Source of the DNA: a bacterium | Lineage (GTDB): Bacteria > Bacillota > Bacilli > Lactobacillales > Streptococcaceae | NCBI GenBank assembly: GCA_905221375.1 | Contig: CAJNCY010000004.1 | Coordinates: 107,684 to 171,683, forward strand | Reading direction: 5' to 3' | DNA: 64,000 nt | Part shown: positions 46,357 through 58,100 of the stretch, piece by piece | Position numbering within the stretch: position 1 is the stretch's first letter | Layout: every line of letters starts with the position of its first letter | Program-made: the position numbers and the translations under genes | The notes under the pieces: generated by a model | Told to the model about the DNA's origin: nothing | Database searches by the model: none | The model's input: the letters and a program-made list of their open reading frames with translations, nothing else

Positions 46357-47119
46357 CAAAGTTCCACTCCGCAAGGCTAGAAACCACATGAGTCGGTGCG
46401 ATTGGTAGGGTTGCTACTTCTTCTGCCTTGGTAAAACCTGTCGTCACCAAGAGCGTTGGAATGCCATTGTCAATCCCTGCTCGAATATCAGTTAAATAAT
46501 TGTCCCCAACCATAATCAACTCTTCACGTTCCAAGCCTAAGTGCTCAACTGCCTTGTCCATGATGATAGCATTTGGCTTCCCGATATAAACAGGCTTCAC
46601 TCGTGTTGCTACTTCAAGCAGCGTAATCAGTGAACCAGCACCCGGCAAAAGACCGCGTTCTGTCGGAATGTTGAGGTCAGGATTGGTTCCAATAAAATGG
46701 GCACCCTTTTGGATAGCAAGTGTTGCTATCGCAAATTTTTCATAGTCAACTTGCCAATCCAGTCCTACTACCACATAGGCTGGATTTTCCTTGTCTTCCA
46801 CATAACCAGCCGCCTTGATGGCTTCCTTGAGGCCTGATTCTCCGATGACATAGACGGTCTTTTCAAGACCCAAGTCATTCATATAGTCGATGGTTGCCAA
46901 AGTCGCTGTGTAGACAGTTGATAGGGGCGTATCGATATTAAAATTCTGAGCCAGCATCTCCTGAACACTCTCTGGAGTGCGGGTTGTATTGTTGGTTACA
47001 AAGAGATAGGGAATGTCCCGCTTTTGCAATTCATGAACAAAAGCCTCTCCTGCCGGGATTCGATCTTTCCCCTTATAAATAGTACCGTCTAAATCAATTA
47101 AATAGCCTTTATATTTCAT
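46346..47119 (-). CDS. HAD-IIA family phosphatase (NagD-like)
   Basis: A 257-residue phosphatase. Motif I is [12 protein letters not shown] (DxDGT), motif II is [24 protein letters not shown] is in the C2 cap and motif III/IV is [13 protein letters not shown] and [17 protein letters not shown]. Start MKYKGYLI at 47119 is 8 bases after the thioesterase stop. Substrate unknown, perhaps a sugar phosphate or nucleotide. Confidence 0.9.
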   Translation of the reverse strand: MKYKGYLIDLDGTIYKGKDRIPAGEAFVHELQKRDIPYLFVTNNTTRTPESVQEMLAQNFNIDTPLSTVYTATLATIDYMNDLGLEKTVYVIGESGLKEAIKAAGYVEDKENPAYVVVGLDWQVDYEKFAIATLAIQKGAHFIGTNPDLNIPTERGLLPGAGSLITLLEVATRVKPVYIGKPNAIIMDKAVEHLGLEREELIMVGDNYLTDIRAGIDNGIPTLLVTTGFTKAEEVATLPIAPTHVVSSLAEWNFDEN

Positions 47120-47127
47120 ACTTTTTC

Positions 47128-47868
47128 CTAATCTTTTTTTATTTCTTGCCATGTGATGATTGCTTGGGCATTGGTCGCACCATCGCTTGTAATCTCATGC
47201 TTGCTTTCCAGTCCAGTCCTTTCAACAGCCGATGTAATCACCCCACCTGGTCGCACTTCCTTGACATACTTGAGGTTGATTTTCTTGGGAATATATTGGG
47301 TCAAAAAATCCGCTCCCATGACCTCAAAAATCCAGTCCAAGTATTTACTGTTATTGACATGGCCATTCATATCTAAATCGTAAAAACGAACATGGTAATC
47401 CTTGCTGACTGGCTCGTCCAAGGACTCATACTTTGGTCCACGGATAAGTTTTTTATCAAAATCAGACTGGTAAGGAGCCACAATCTCAGGTTCTACAGCA
47501 TGGACTTTTCGACTGTCTCGGTCCATCAGAACAAAGGTCGCCATCATGTGGATGAGCTCCTCCCCTGCTTCATCATAAATGGTAAAGCGACGGTAGCAAA
47601 AAAGTCGATTGTAACTCAGGGCTTCCGTTTCGATAGTGATTTCTTCTGCAAAACGAGGCAAACGAACCACCTCAATATCGTATTCTGTGATAATCCAGAC
47701 CAGATTATGCTCTTCCAAAATAGTCTTATCACTAACTCCCAGTTCAATCGACTGCATCCCTGAAACTTGTAGGGACAATAAAATCACATCTGGCAGCTTG
47801 ATATGACCGTTCATATCAGCCATATCAAAAGGAATTTTCATTTTCATTTGATAAGTTAAGCCCATCAT
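47128..47868 (-). CDS. Acyl-ACP thioesterase
   Basis: A 246-residue double hotdog protein of the FatA/FatB-like bacterial family, releasing fatty acids from acyl-ACP. Marks are [15 protein letters not shown] and the second half [23 protein letters not shown] with the catalytic Asn-His pair. Start either of two adjacent ATGs (47868 or 47865); GGAG is 4-7 bases upstream. Second gene after hemW. Confidence 0.9.
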   Translation of the reverse strand: MMGLTYQMKMKIPFDMADMNGHIKLPDVILLSLQVSGMQSIELGVSDKTILEEHNLVWIITEYDIEVVRLPRFAEEITIETEALSYNRLFCYRRFTIYDEAGEELIHMMATFVLMDRDSRKVHAVEPEIVAPYQSDFDKKLIRGPKYESLDEPVSKDYHVRFYDLDMNGHVNNSKYLDWIFEVMGADFLTQYIPKKINLKYVKEVRPGGVITSAVERTGLESKHEITSDGATNAQAIITWQEIKKD

Positions 47869-47869
47869 C

Positions 47870-49000
47870 CTACTCCAAAATAAATCGTTCTGCTACAGTG
47901 TCTCCCAAAAAGAGACCTCTCTTTGTCATACGAACTCGGTCACCCTCTATTTGCATGAGACCTTGTTGAACCAAGTCCTTGACAATTTCTCCATAAAGTC
48001 CATCGAAAGACCGTCCAAATTTTTCCTCAAATCGCGCCATGGAGACTCCTGATTTCTTGCGGAGGCCCAAGAACATTTCCTCTTCCATTTGCTCTTTTTG
48101 ACTCAGGTGCTCTTCTGTGATACGAGCATTGCCTTCCTCAACCGCACTGAGATAATGACGAATGGGACCATGGTTTTTATAGCGTACTCCATTTACATAA
48201 CCAGATGCCCCAGCACCGATGCCATAGTATTCAGCATTGTCCCAGTACATGAGATTGTGACGACTTTCAAAACCGGATTTGGAGAAATTGGAAATCTCAT
48301 AATGTTCAAAACCAGCTCGCTCTAGCTCTGCGATGATGTACTCAAACATCTCAGCTTCCAGTTCCTCTTTAGGCAGAGGCAATTTCCCTCGTCTCATACG
48401 GTTCATAAAGACCGTATGATTTTCCAAAATCAAGCTATAGAGACTCATGTGGGGAATATCAAGTCCAATGGCCTTAGCTACATTTTCCTTGACCTGCTCC
48501 ATGGTCTGACCAGGAAGTGCATAAATCAAATCAATAGAGATATTGTCAAAACCAGACAGTTTCAGACGGTCGATATTTTCATAAATATCCTTCTCCAAAT
48601 GACTACGCCCAATCTTTTTCAGCATCTTATCATCAAAGGTCTGCACACCTAGCGAAACACGATTGACAGCCGAGTTCTTCAAAACAGCTATCTTATCCGC
48701 GTCCAAGTCGCCTGGATTGGCCTCAATGGTCAACTCCTCTAAGACAGACAAGTCCAAGTTTTTAGTCAAGCCATCCAATAACACCTCCAGTTGCGGAGCT
48801 GACAAAGCTGTCGGTGTACCACCACCGATATAAAGAGTTCGCAACTTTTGAATATCATAAGAACGAAACTCTTCCAGCAGATGCTCCAAATAGCTATCTA
48901 CCGGCTGATTCTTGATAAAAACTTTTGAAAAGTCACAATAATAACAAATCTGGGTACAAAACGGGATGTGCACATAGGCTGACGTTGGTTTTTTCTGCAT
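47870..49000 (-). CDS. hemW: Radical SAM heme chaperone HemW
   Basis: A 376-residue radical SAM protein. The CxxxCxxC cluster is Cys15, Cys19, Cys22 in HIPFCTQICYYCDF. Then YIGGGTPTAL, TIEANPGDLDADK and SLGVQTFDDKMLKKIGR follow, with the HemW C-terminal domain. These bacteria do not make heme, so the role may be heme trafficking. The start at 49000 (MQKKPTSAY) has no ribosome binding site and lies 7 bases from TATAAT; see findings. A longer reading to 49051 would cover the promoter and terminator stem. Confidence 0.93.
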   Translation of the reverse strand: MQKKPTSAYVHIPFCTQICYYCDFSKVFIKNQPVDSYLEHLLEEFRSYDIQKLRTLYIGGGTPTALSAPQLEVLLDGLTKNLDLSVLEELTIEANPGDLDADKIAVLKNSAVNRVSLGVQTFDDKMLKKIGRSHLEKDIYENIDRLKLSGFDNISIDLIYALPGQTMEQVKENVAKAIGLDIPHMSLYSLILENHTVFMNRMRRGKLPLPKEELEAEMFEYIIAELERAGFEHYEISNFSKSGFESRHNLMYWDNAEYYGIGAGASGYVNGVRYKNHGPIRHYLSAVEEGNARITEEHLSQKEQMEEEMFLGLRKKSGVSMARFEEKFGRSFDGLYGEIVKDLVQQGLMQIEGDRVRMTKRGLFLGDTVAERFILE

Positions 49001-49007
49001 AGTAATT

Positions 49008-49016
49008 ATTATACCA
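49008..49016 (-). promoter_or_regulatory. Extended -10 promoter of hemW, 7 bases before the start codon
   Basis: TGGTATAAT on the minus strand (hexamer 49008-49013), AATTACT, then ATG. There is no Shine-Dalgarno. The promoter overlaps the terminator of the upstream surface protein gene. Confidence 0.65.
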
Positions 49017-49018
49017 CA

Positions 49019-49072
49019 AAAGCGAACAATACTTAGAATTCCGTTTAACAAAATCCTAGCATTGTTCGCTTT
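49019..49072 (-). terminator. Terminator of the giant surface protein gene
   Basis: AAAGCGAACAAT (49019-49030) pairs with ATTGTTCGCTTT (49061-49072), 12 bp. The minus strand continues TTTTGTGG into the hemW promoter. It is about 100 bases past the surface protein stop. Confidence 0.75.
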
Positions 49073-49175
49073 CTTTATCTAAACATTCTTTTTGTTTTAT
49101 GACGAACACGATTCCCAGAACCAATCTAGTTTGTCTTTACAATACAAAAGAATGAATGTTCATCTGACTAAATTT

Positions 49176-52100
49176 TTAGTCTTCTTTTTTCTTGCGAGCT
49201 ACAAGTCCAAATCCACTCAATAGTCCAAGAAGTCCTAGAGATGCAAGAGCAGCATTTGATTCTGTTCCTGTATTTGGCAATACATTTTGAGAATCATTTG
49301 ACTTAGCTCCATTATCAATAGTAGTCTTAGTATCTACCTGATCTGCATTCGGAGTAACTGCATTTGGAGTTGGAGTAGCTGGTGCTGGTGTATCTTGACC
49401 AGAACCTCCATTAGTGTCAGGTTTGACTGGCGTATCAGGTGTCACTGGTGCAACTGGAATTGTATCTGTTGGTGTTGCTGGTGTTACCTTAGCTGGAGTT
49501 TCTACTGGAACTTCTACAGCTGGTTGACCTGGTTCGGTAATCTTACCTGTACCTGGAACTTTACCGTCTGGTAATTCACTGTTTGGTACTTTACCTTTAC
49601 CTTCTTTATCGATTGTAACGATAATTGGGTTTCCATCTTTACCTGGGATTTCTACCGTAGTTCCTGGTGGGTATGTTGAGCCATCTGGTTTCTTAGGTGT
49701 TACTGTAACGTCACCTGTCTTAGGATCTTGATCCAACTCTATTGTTGGTGTCTTACGAGCTGGTGTTGTTACATCCACTGGTTGTGATGGTTTCTTGTTA
49801 GGTTCTGTTACTGTTCCTGTACCTGGGACATTTGTCTTAGGAAGGTTGTCATTTGGTACTTCACCTGACCCATTGTCACCAATTGTTACTGTGATTGTTG
49901 TTCCATTTTCTCCTGGAATTTCTACCCTGCTACCTGATGGGTAAGTTGTTCCATCTGGTTTCTTAGGCGTTACAATCGCATTTCCATTTGGTTGTTGAGT
50001 AATTTCAATCTTACCTGGTTTTTCAGTTACTGGTGTTTCTGGTGTGAATTTAGCTGGTGTTGTTACATTAGGAACTTCAACAGCTGGTTTACCTGGTTCT
50101 GTAATCTTACCTGTACCTGGTGTTTCTACATCTGGTAGATCACTGTTTGGTACTTTACCTTTACCGTCTTCACCGATTGTGACTGTGATTGGCTTGCCAC
50201 CTTTACCTGGAATTTCTACCGTAGTTCCTGGTGGGTAGGTTGAGCCGTCTGGTTTCTTCGGTGTTACTGTAACGTCACCTGTTTCAGGATCTCGTTTCAC
50301 ATCTAGTGTTGGTGTCTTACGAGCTGGTGTTGTTACATCCACTGGTTGTGATGGTTTCTTGTTAGGTTCTGTTACTGTTCCTGTACCTGGGACATTTGTC
50401 TTAGGAAGGTTGTCATTTGGTACTTCACCTGAACCATTGTCACCAATTGTTACTGTGATTGTTGTTCCATTTTCTCCTGGAATTTCTACCCTGCTACCTG
50501 ATGGGTAAGTTGTTCCATCTGGTTTCTTAGGCGTTACAATCGCATTTCCATTTGGTTGTTGAGTAATTTCAATCTTACCTGGTTTTTCAGTTACTGGTGT
50601 TTCTGGTGTGAATTTAGCTGGTGTTGTTACATTAGGAACTTCAACAGCTGGTTTACCTGGTTCGGTAATCTTACCTGTACCTGGTGTTTCTACATCTGGT
50701 AGATCACTGTTTGGTACTTTACCTTTACCGTCTTCACCGATTGTGACTGTGATTGGCTTGCCATCTTTACCTGGGATTTCTACCGTAGTTCCTGGTGGAT
50801 ATGTTGTTCCATCTGGTCTCTTCGGTGTTAATGTAACGTCACCTGTCTCAGGATCTCGTTTCACATCTAGTGTTGGTGTCTTATGAGCTGGTGTTGTTAC
50901 ATTAGGAACTTCAACAGCTGGTTTACCTGGTTCGGTAATCTTACCTGTTCCTGGTGCTTTACCTTCTGGTAGATCACTGTTTGGTACTTTACCTTTACCG
51001 TCTTCACCGATTGTAACTGTGATTGGGTGATCCTTATCTTTACCTGGAATTTCTACTACTGTTCCTGGTGGGTATGTTGACCCATCTGGTCTCTTAGGTG
51101 TAACTGTAACATCACCAGTCTTAGGATCTTGTTCCAAGTCTACGGTTGGAGTTACTTTAGCTGGGGTTGTTACCTCAGGAACTTCAACAGCTGGTTTACC
51201 TGGTTCGGTAATCTTACCTGGTTTTGTAACCTTACCATCTGGTAATTCACTGTTTGGTACTTTACCTTTACCATCTTCTCCGATTGTTACTGTGATTGGC
51301 TTGTCACCTTTACCTGGAATTTCTACTACTGTTCCTGGTGGGTATGTTGAGCCATCTGGTCTCTTAGGTGTCACTGTAACATCACCAGTCTTAGGATCTT
51401 GTTCCAAGTCTACGGTTGGAGTTACTTTAGCTGGGGTTGTGACCTCAGGAACTTCAACAGATGGTTTGCCTGGTTCGGTAATCTTACCTGGTTTTGTAAC
51501 CTCACCGTCTGGTAATTCACTGTTTGGTACTTTACCTTTACCATCTTCTCCAATTGTTACTCTGATTGGCTTGTCACCTTTACCTGGAATTTCTACTACT
51601 GTTCCTGGTGGGTAGATTGAGCCATCTGGTTGCTTCGGTGTAACTGTAACATCACCAGTTTTAGGATCTTGTTCAACATCTAATGTTGGTGTCTTACGTG
51701 CTGGTGTTTTTACTGGAACTGGTTGTGATGGTCTCTTATTGGGTTCTGTTACTGTACCTGTACCTGGGACATCTTGTTTTGGAAGACTATCATTCGGTAC
51801 TATTCCTGAACCGTCTTCTCCAATGATAACCTCGATTGGAGTATCATTATCACCCGGAATAACTACCTTCGTTCCTGGTGGATATGTTCCTCCCACTCCA
51901 GGTTTCTTAGGTGTTACAATCGCATCTCCATTTGGTTTTCTAGTAATATCAATTGAGACTGGTTGCTCTGTTTGTGGTTCATTTGGATCTAATTTTTTAG
52001 GTGTCTTCACTTGAACTTCTTCAGGTGTTTTCCCTTTTTCAATAATCTTACCTGTTCCCGGAATATCTCCTTCTGGCAGAACACTGTTTGGTACTGTTCC

Positions 52101-55100
52101 TTTTCCATCTTCACCGATTGTTACTGTGATTGGGTTCCCGTCTTTACCTGGAATTTCTACTACTGTTCCTGGTGGGTAGATTGAGCCATCTGGTTTCTTC
52201 GGTGTCACTGTAACATCACCAGTCTTAGGATCTTGTTCAATTTTGATTGTCGGGTTCTTACGAGCTGGTGTTGTTACTGGCACTGGTTGTGATGGTTCTT
52301 TATTCGGTTCTGTTACTGTACCTTTTCCTGGTAAATCACCTTTAGGTAACTTGTCATTTGGAACTATTCCTGAACCATCTTCACCGATTGTAACGACAAT
52401 TGGATTACCATCCTTACCTGGAATTTCTACTACTGTTCCTGGTGGGTAGGTTGAGCCATCTGGTTTCTTAGGTGTTATTACTGCATCACCATTTGGTTTG
52501 CGTGTGATATCGATTGTAGGAGTTTGAGTTGTTGGTGTCTTAGGATCTGTTCCATTTTTCTCTTCATCCTTGTCTGGAATTCCATCGTTGTCATCATCTG
52601 GATCGGTCACATCTGGAATGCCGTCGCCATCTGTATCACGTTGAATTGTAACTGGAACATCCACAGTAATTTCTTCATCACCATTCTTCACTTTAACTGG
52701 GATTGTAACTTTACGTTCTTCTTCTTTTGGTCCCCAATCTGTGACGCTTGGTGTTCCAGTTAAGTTACCATCACCATCTACTGTTAAACCATTGACTGGT
52801 GTTTCTGTAGTGATTGTTGAACCTGGTTTATTTGGTGTCACAACTTTTGTTGGCGGTACTGGTGCTTTTTCTTTCACTTTTCCTGGATCTGTGACTGTAC
52901 CTGTTAATTTATCCGCTACTTTTGGAGTTGCATCTTCTGTATCTGGAATACCATCGTTATCATCATCTGGATCGGTCACATCTGGGATACCGTCGCCATC
53001 TGTATCACGTTGAATTGTAACTGGAACATCCACAGTAACTTCTTCATCACCATTCTTCACTTTAACTGGGATTGTAACTTTACGTTCTTCTTCTTTTGGT
53101 CCCCAATCTGTTACGGTTGGTGTTCCAGTCAAGTTACCATCGCCATCTACTGTTAAACCGTTGACTGGTGTTTCTGTAGTGATTGTTGAACCTGGTTTAT
53201 TTGGTGTCACAACTTTTGTTGGCGGTACTGGTGCTTTTTCTTTCACTTTTCCTGGATCTGTGACTGTACCTGTTAATTTATCAGCTACTTTTGGATTTGC
53301 ATCATCCTTGTCTGGAATACCATCGTTGTCATCATCTGGATCGGTCACATCTGGAATACCGTCGCCATCTGTATCACGTTGGATTGTAACTGGAACATCC
53401 ACAACGACTTCTTCATCACCATTCTTAACTTTAACTGGGATTGTAACTTTACGTTCTTCTTCTTTTGGTCCCCAATCTGTTACGGTTGGTGTTCCAGTTA
53501 AGTTACCATCACCATCTACTGTTAAACCATTTACTGGTGTTTCTGTAGTGATTGTTGAACCTGGTTTATTTGGTGTCACAACTTTTGTTGGCGGTACTGG
53601 TACTTTCTCTTTCACTTTTCCTGGATCTGTGACTGTACCTGTTAATTTATCAGCTACTTTTGGATTTGCATCATCCTTGTCTGGAATACCATCGTTGTCA
53701 TCATCTGGATCGGTCACATCTGGAATACCGTCGCCATCTGTATCACGTTGGATTGTAACTGGAACATCCACAACGACTTCTTCATCACCATTCTTAACTT
53801 TAACTGGGATTGTAACTTTACGTTCTTCTTCTTTTGGTCCCCAATCTGTTACGGTTGGTGTTCCAGTTAAGTTACCATCACCATCTACTGTTAAACCATT
53901 TACTGGTGTTTCTGTAGTGATTGTTGAACCTGGTTTATTTGGTGTCACAACTTTTGTTGGCGGTACTGGTACTTTCTCTTTCACTTTTCCTGGATCTGTG
54001 ACTGTACCTGTTAATTTATCAGCTACTTTTGGATTTGCATCATCCTTGTCTGGAATTCCATCGTTGTCATCGTCTGGATCAGTCACATCTGGAATACCGT
54101 CTCCATCTGTATCGCGTTGAATAGTTACAGGGATTTTTACAACAGTCTCTTCTGTTCCACGTTTCAGTTTAACTGGAATTTCTACTGTACGTTCTTCTTC
54201 TTTTGGTCCCCAATCTGTGACAGTTGGTGTACCTACTAGATTTCCACCGTTATCCACTGTTAAACCATTTACTGGACTATCTACTGTAATCGTTGTGCCT
54301 GGTTTGTTTGGTGTTACTACCTTAGTATTTGCTGGGACAGGTGTTTTTTCTTTTACAGTTTTTCCTGTTTTTTCTCCTGTTAATTTATCAGCTACTTTTG
54401 GATTTGCATCTTCTGTATCTGGAATTCCATCGTTATCATCATCTGGATCGGTCACATCTGGAATACCGTCACCATCTGTATCGCGTTGGATAGTTACAGG
54501 GATTTTTACAACAGTCTCTTCTGTTCCACGTTTCAGTTTAACTGGAATTTCTACTGTACGTTCTTCTTCTTTTTGTCCCCAATCTGTGATGCTTGGTGTG
54601 CCTACTAGATTTCCACCGTTATCCACTGTCAAACCATTTACTGGACCATCTACTGTAATCGTTGTGCCTGGTTTATTTGGTGTCACTACCTTAGTATTTG
54701 CTGGGACAGGTGTTTTTTCTTTTACAGTTTTTCCTGTTGTGTCTCCTGTTAATCCATCTGCTACTTTTGGATTTGCATCATCCTTGTCTGGAATTCCATC
54801 GTTATCATCATCTGGATCTACTTTATCTGGGATTCCATCGCCATCTGTATCGCGTTGGATAGTTACAGGAATTTTTACAACAGTCTCTTCCGTTCCACGT
54901 TTCAGTTTAACTGGAATCTCTACTGTACGTTCTTCTTCTTTTGGTCCCCAATCTGTGATGCTTGGTGTTCCCACTAGATTTCCGCCGTTATCCACTGTTA
55001 AACCATTTACTGGACCATCTACTGTAATTGTTGTGCCTGGTTTATTTGGTGTCACTACCTTAGTATTTGCTGGGACAGGTGTTTTTTCTTTTACGGTTTT

Positions 55101-58100
55101 TCCTGTTGTGTCTCCTGTTAATTTATCAGCTACTTTTGGATTTGCATCATCCTTGTCTGGAATTCCATCGTTGTCATCATCTGTGTCTACTTTATCTGGA
55201 ATACCGTCTCCATCTGTATCGCGTTGGATAGTAACTGGAACATTTACAGGAACTACCTCGTCACCATTCTTAACTTTAACTGGGATTGTAACTTTACGTT
55301 CTTCTTCTTTTGGTCCCCAATCTGTGACAGTTGGTGTACCAGTTAAGTTACCATCGCCATCTACTGTCAATCCATTGACTGGTGTTTCTGTGGTGATTGT
55401 TGAACCTGGTTTGTTTGGTGTTACTACTGTAACTGGCGTAGTTTTTTCTTTTTCCAGAACTGGTACTGGTGGAGTAACTTCAGCTCCCAAACTACCATTT
55501 GCTGTTCCTCTAGCTACTGGACTCTCAAGAACTACATTATCAATTCTCTTAGAAACTTTTGCAGTTATTTCTGTTTTATCTGCAACCTCAGCATCAGAAA
55601 TTGTCACAACGCCTGCAGGGGTTACTGACACTTTATCAGCTGTCTTACCATTTACAGTCCAAGTATTTCCTGATTTTGTAACTGTTACAGTTTCTGGTGT
55701 AGTCTTACCTGTTGGTACATAAGTAAGGGTGATAGTATCAATATCTTGTGGATTAGTACTATTAGGGCGTGTTGGTGGGGTAATTGTCACACTACCATTC
55801 TCATGTCCAACTACGCTAGGCACTGTTGGCGTTACTGCTAACACTACTTGACGCTTAATTTCTGCAGGTGCAAATGTTGTTCTAGTTGTACTATTTACAT
55901 CCGTAATAGAATTTTTGCTAGTATCCGGGAATACTGCTGTTGCGTTTCGAGTATATTTCCCTGAGTTATCTAGTGTTGTTCCTGAATCTAATTTATCTCC
56001 AGCTTTCCATGTCCACGTCATACCACTTGGTAAATAGTTGTTTCCACGATCTGCTTTATCTTCACTATCTACAACCTTAAGATATCTATGAGCATCAATA
56101 TTTTTACCACTATTAGCTACATTCAACGTTGAAGCTACTGGTACTTTTGCGATACCATTTTCAAGGTTTCTAGTCTCAATATCAACCACTCGATATTTGA
56201 ATTTCAAATCACGGCTATCAGTAGTACTGCTTCCTTCAACATGTAGAGTAGCTTCATGTTCTCCTAAAGTTTCAGTATTCAATACAGTACCTGAAGACAA
56301 GCGAGTTGCATATGGATTTGCTTCAGTTTTTCCTGTTTGAGATGTAAATGTAGAAGCGGTTACTCCTTTTGGAAGTCCTCCCTTAACTTCTACTTTAGAA
56401 ATCACACCTGAGTTATCCCATACCTTCAATTCAGGGTTAAATGTAGCGCCACGATAGACTGTAAAGATTGGTGAATTAGCTGTTTCTGTTAATGGAATAC
56501 CATTTAAAGTAGCTTGTGGTTTTTGCACATCTTTTGCAGTTACTTTTGCTGGATCTGAATCAGCACCATTTCCATTTTTGGTAACTACTGTTACTTCTGT
56601 GTTATCTTTCACCTTATCTGCCGGAATAGTGATTTCCCCTGTATTGGAATCAATTCTAACTTCCGGATTATTCACAGTCCATTTGCCATTTGTTCCTTTA
56701 GTTCCAACAGCTGTTTTTGGTTGATTATCTTCTCCTGTATAGCTTACAGTAATCTTATCTGCTTTTGCTGGATTTTGTGGTTTACCTGTAACATCACCAT
56801 TGTCTTTTGCTGTTGCTACTGGTTTAGCTGGCTTAGAAAATTTCGCTGTTGCTTTTGCTGGATCTGAATCAGTACCATTTCCATTTTTCGTAACTACTGT
56901 TACTTCTGTTCCGTCTTTTACTTTATTTTCCGGAATCGTGATTTCTCCAGTATTTGGATTGATTTGTACTTCTGGAGTATTTACTGTCCATTTTCCTTTC
57001 GGATCTTTAGTTCCAACAGCTGTTTTTGGTTGATTATCTTCTCCTGTATAGCTTACAGTAATTTTATCTGCTTTTGCTGGATCTTGTGGTTTACCTGTAA
57101 CATCACCATTGTCTTTTGCTGTTGCTACTGGTTTAGCTGGTTTAGAAGATTTTGATGTTACTTTAGCTACTGGACTTTCAAGAACTACATTATTATCAAT
57201 TCTCTTAGAAACTTTTGCAGTTACTTCTTTACCATCCGCAACTTCAAGATCAGAAATTGTTACAACACCTGCTGGAGTTACTGATACTTTATCTGTTGTC
57301 TTACCATTGACTGTCCAGTTATTTCCTGATTTTGCAACTGTTACAGTTTCTGGTGTAGTCTTACCTGTTGGTGTATAAGTAAGTGTAATTGTATCAATAT
57401 CTTGCGGTGTAGTACCATTAGGACGTGTTGGTGGGGTAACTGTTACACTACCATTTTCATTGGCTACTACGCTAGGCGCTGTCGGTATTACCGCAAGAAC
57501 TACTGGACGCTTGATTTCTGTCGGTGCAAATGTTGTTCTAGTTGTACTATTGTTATCTGTTACAGAACTTGGGAATTGCGCTGTAGCATTTCGAGTGTAT
57601 TTACCTGAATTATCTAATGTAGTACCTGGATCTAAGTTGTCTCCAGCTTTCCACGTCCAAGTCATACCTTGAGGCAAGTGGCTATTTCCACGATCACTTT
57701 GATCTTGGCTATCTACAACTTTAAGATAATTATGAGCATCAACATTTGTACGGCTATTTGGTACATTTAAAGTTGAACCTACTGGTACTTTCGCGACACC
57801 ATTTTCAAGATTTTTTGTTGTAATATCCACAACACGGTACTTGAATTTCAAGTCACGGCTGTCAGTAGCACTACTTCCTTCTACGTGAAGAGTAGCAGTA
57901 TGTTCTCCTAATGTCTGAGTATCGATTACTCTACCCGAAGATAAACGAGTTTTATACTTCTTATCTTCTGAACTTCCATCTTTACCAGTTTGGGCTGTAA
58001 AGTTAGAAGCACTTACTCCGCCAGGAAGATTTCCAACTGTTACTTTTGAGATTTTTCCTGAGTTATCCCATACCTTAAGTTCAGGGTTAAAGTCAGCACC

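Noticed and set aside
53161..55722. Long plus-strand open frames (up to about 500 codons) opposite the adhesin repeats
   Set aside because: They are mirror frames of the Thr/Pro/Asp-rich repeats, repeat with the same period, and have no ribosome binding sites or known domains.
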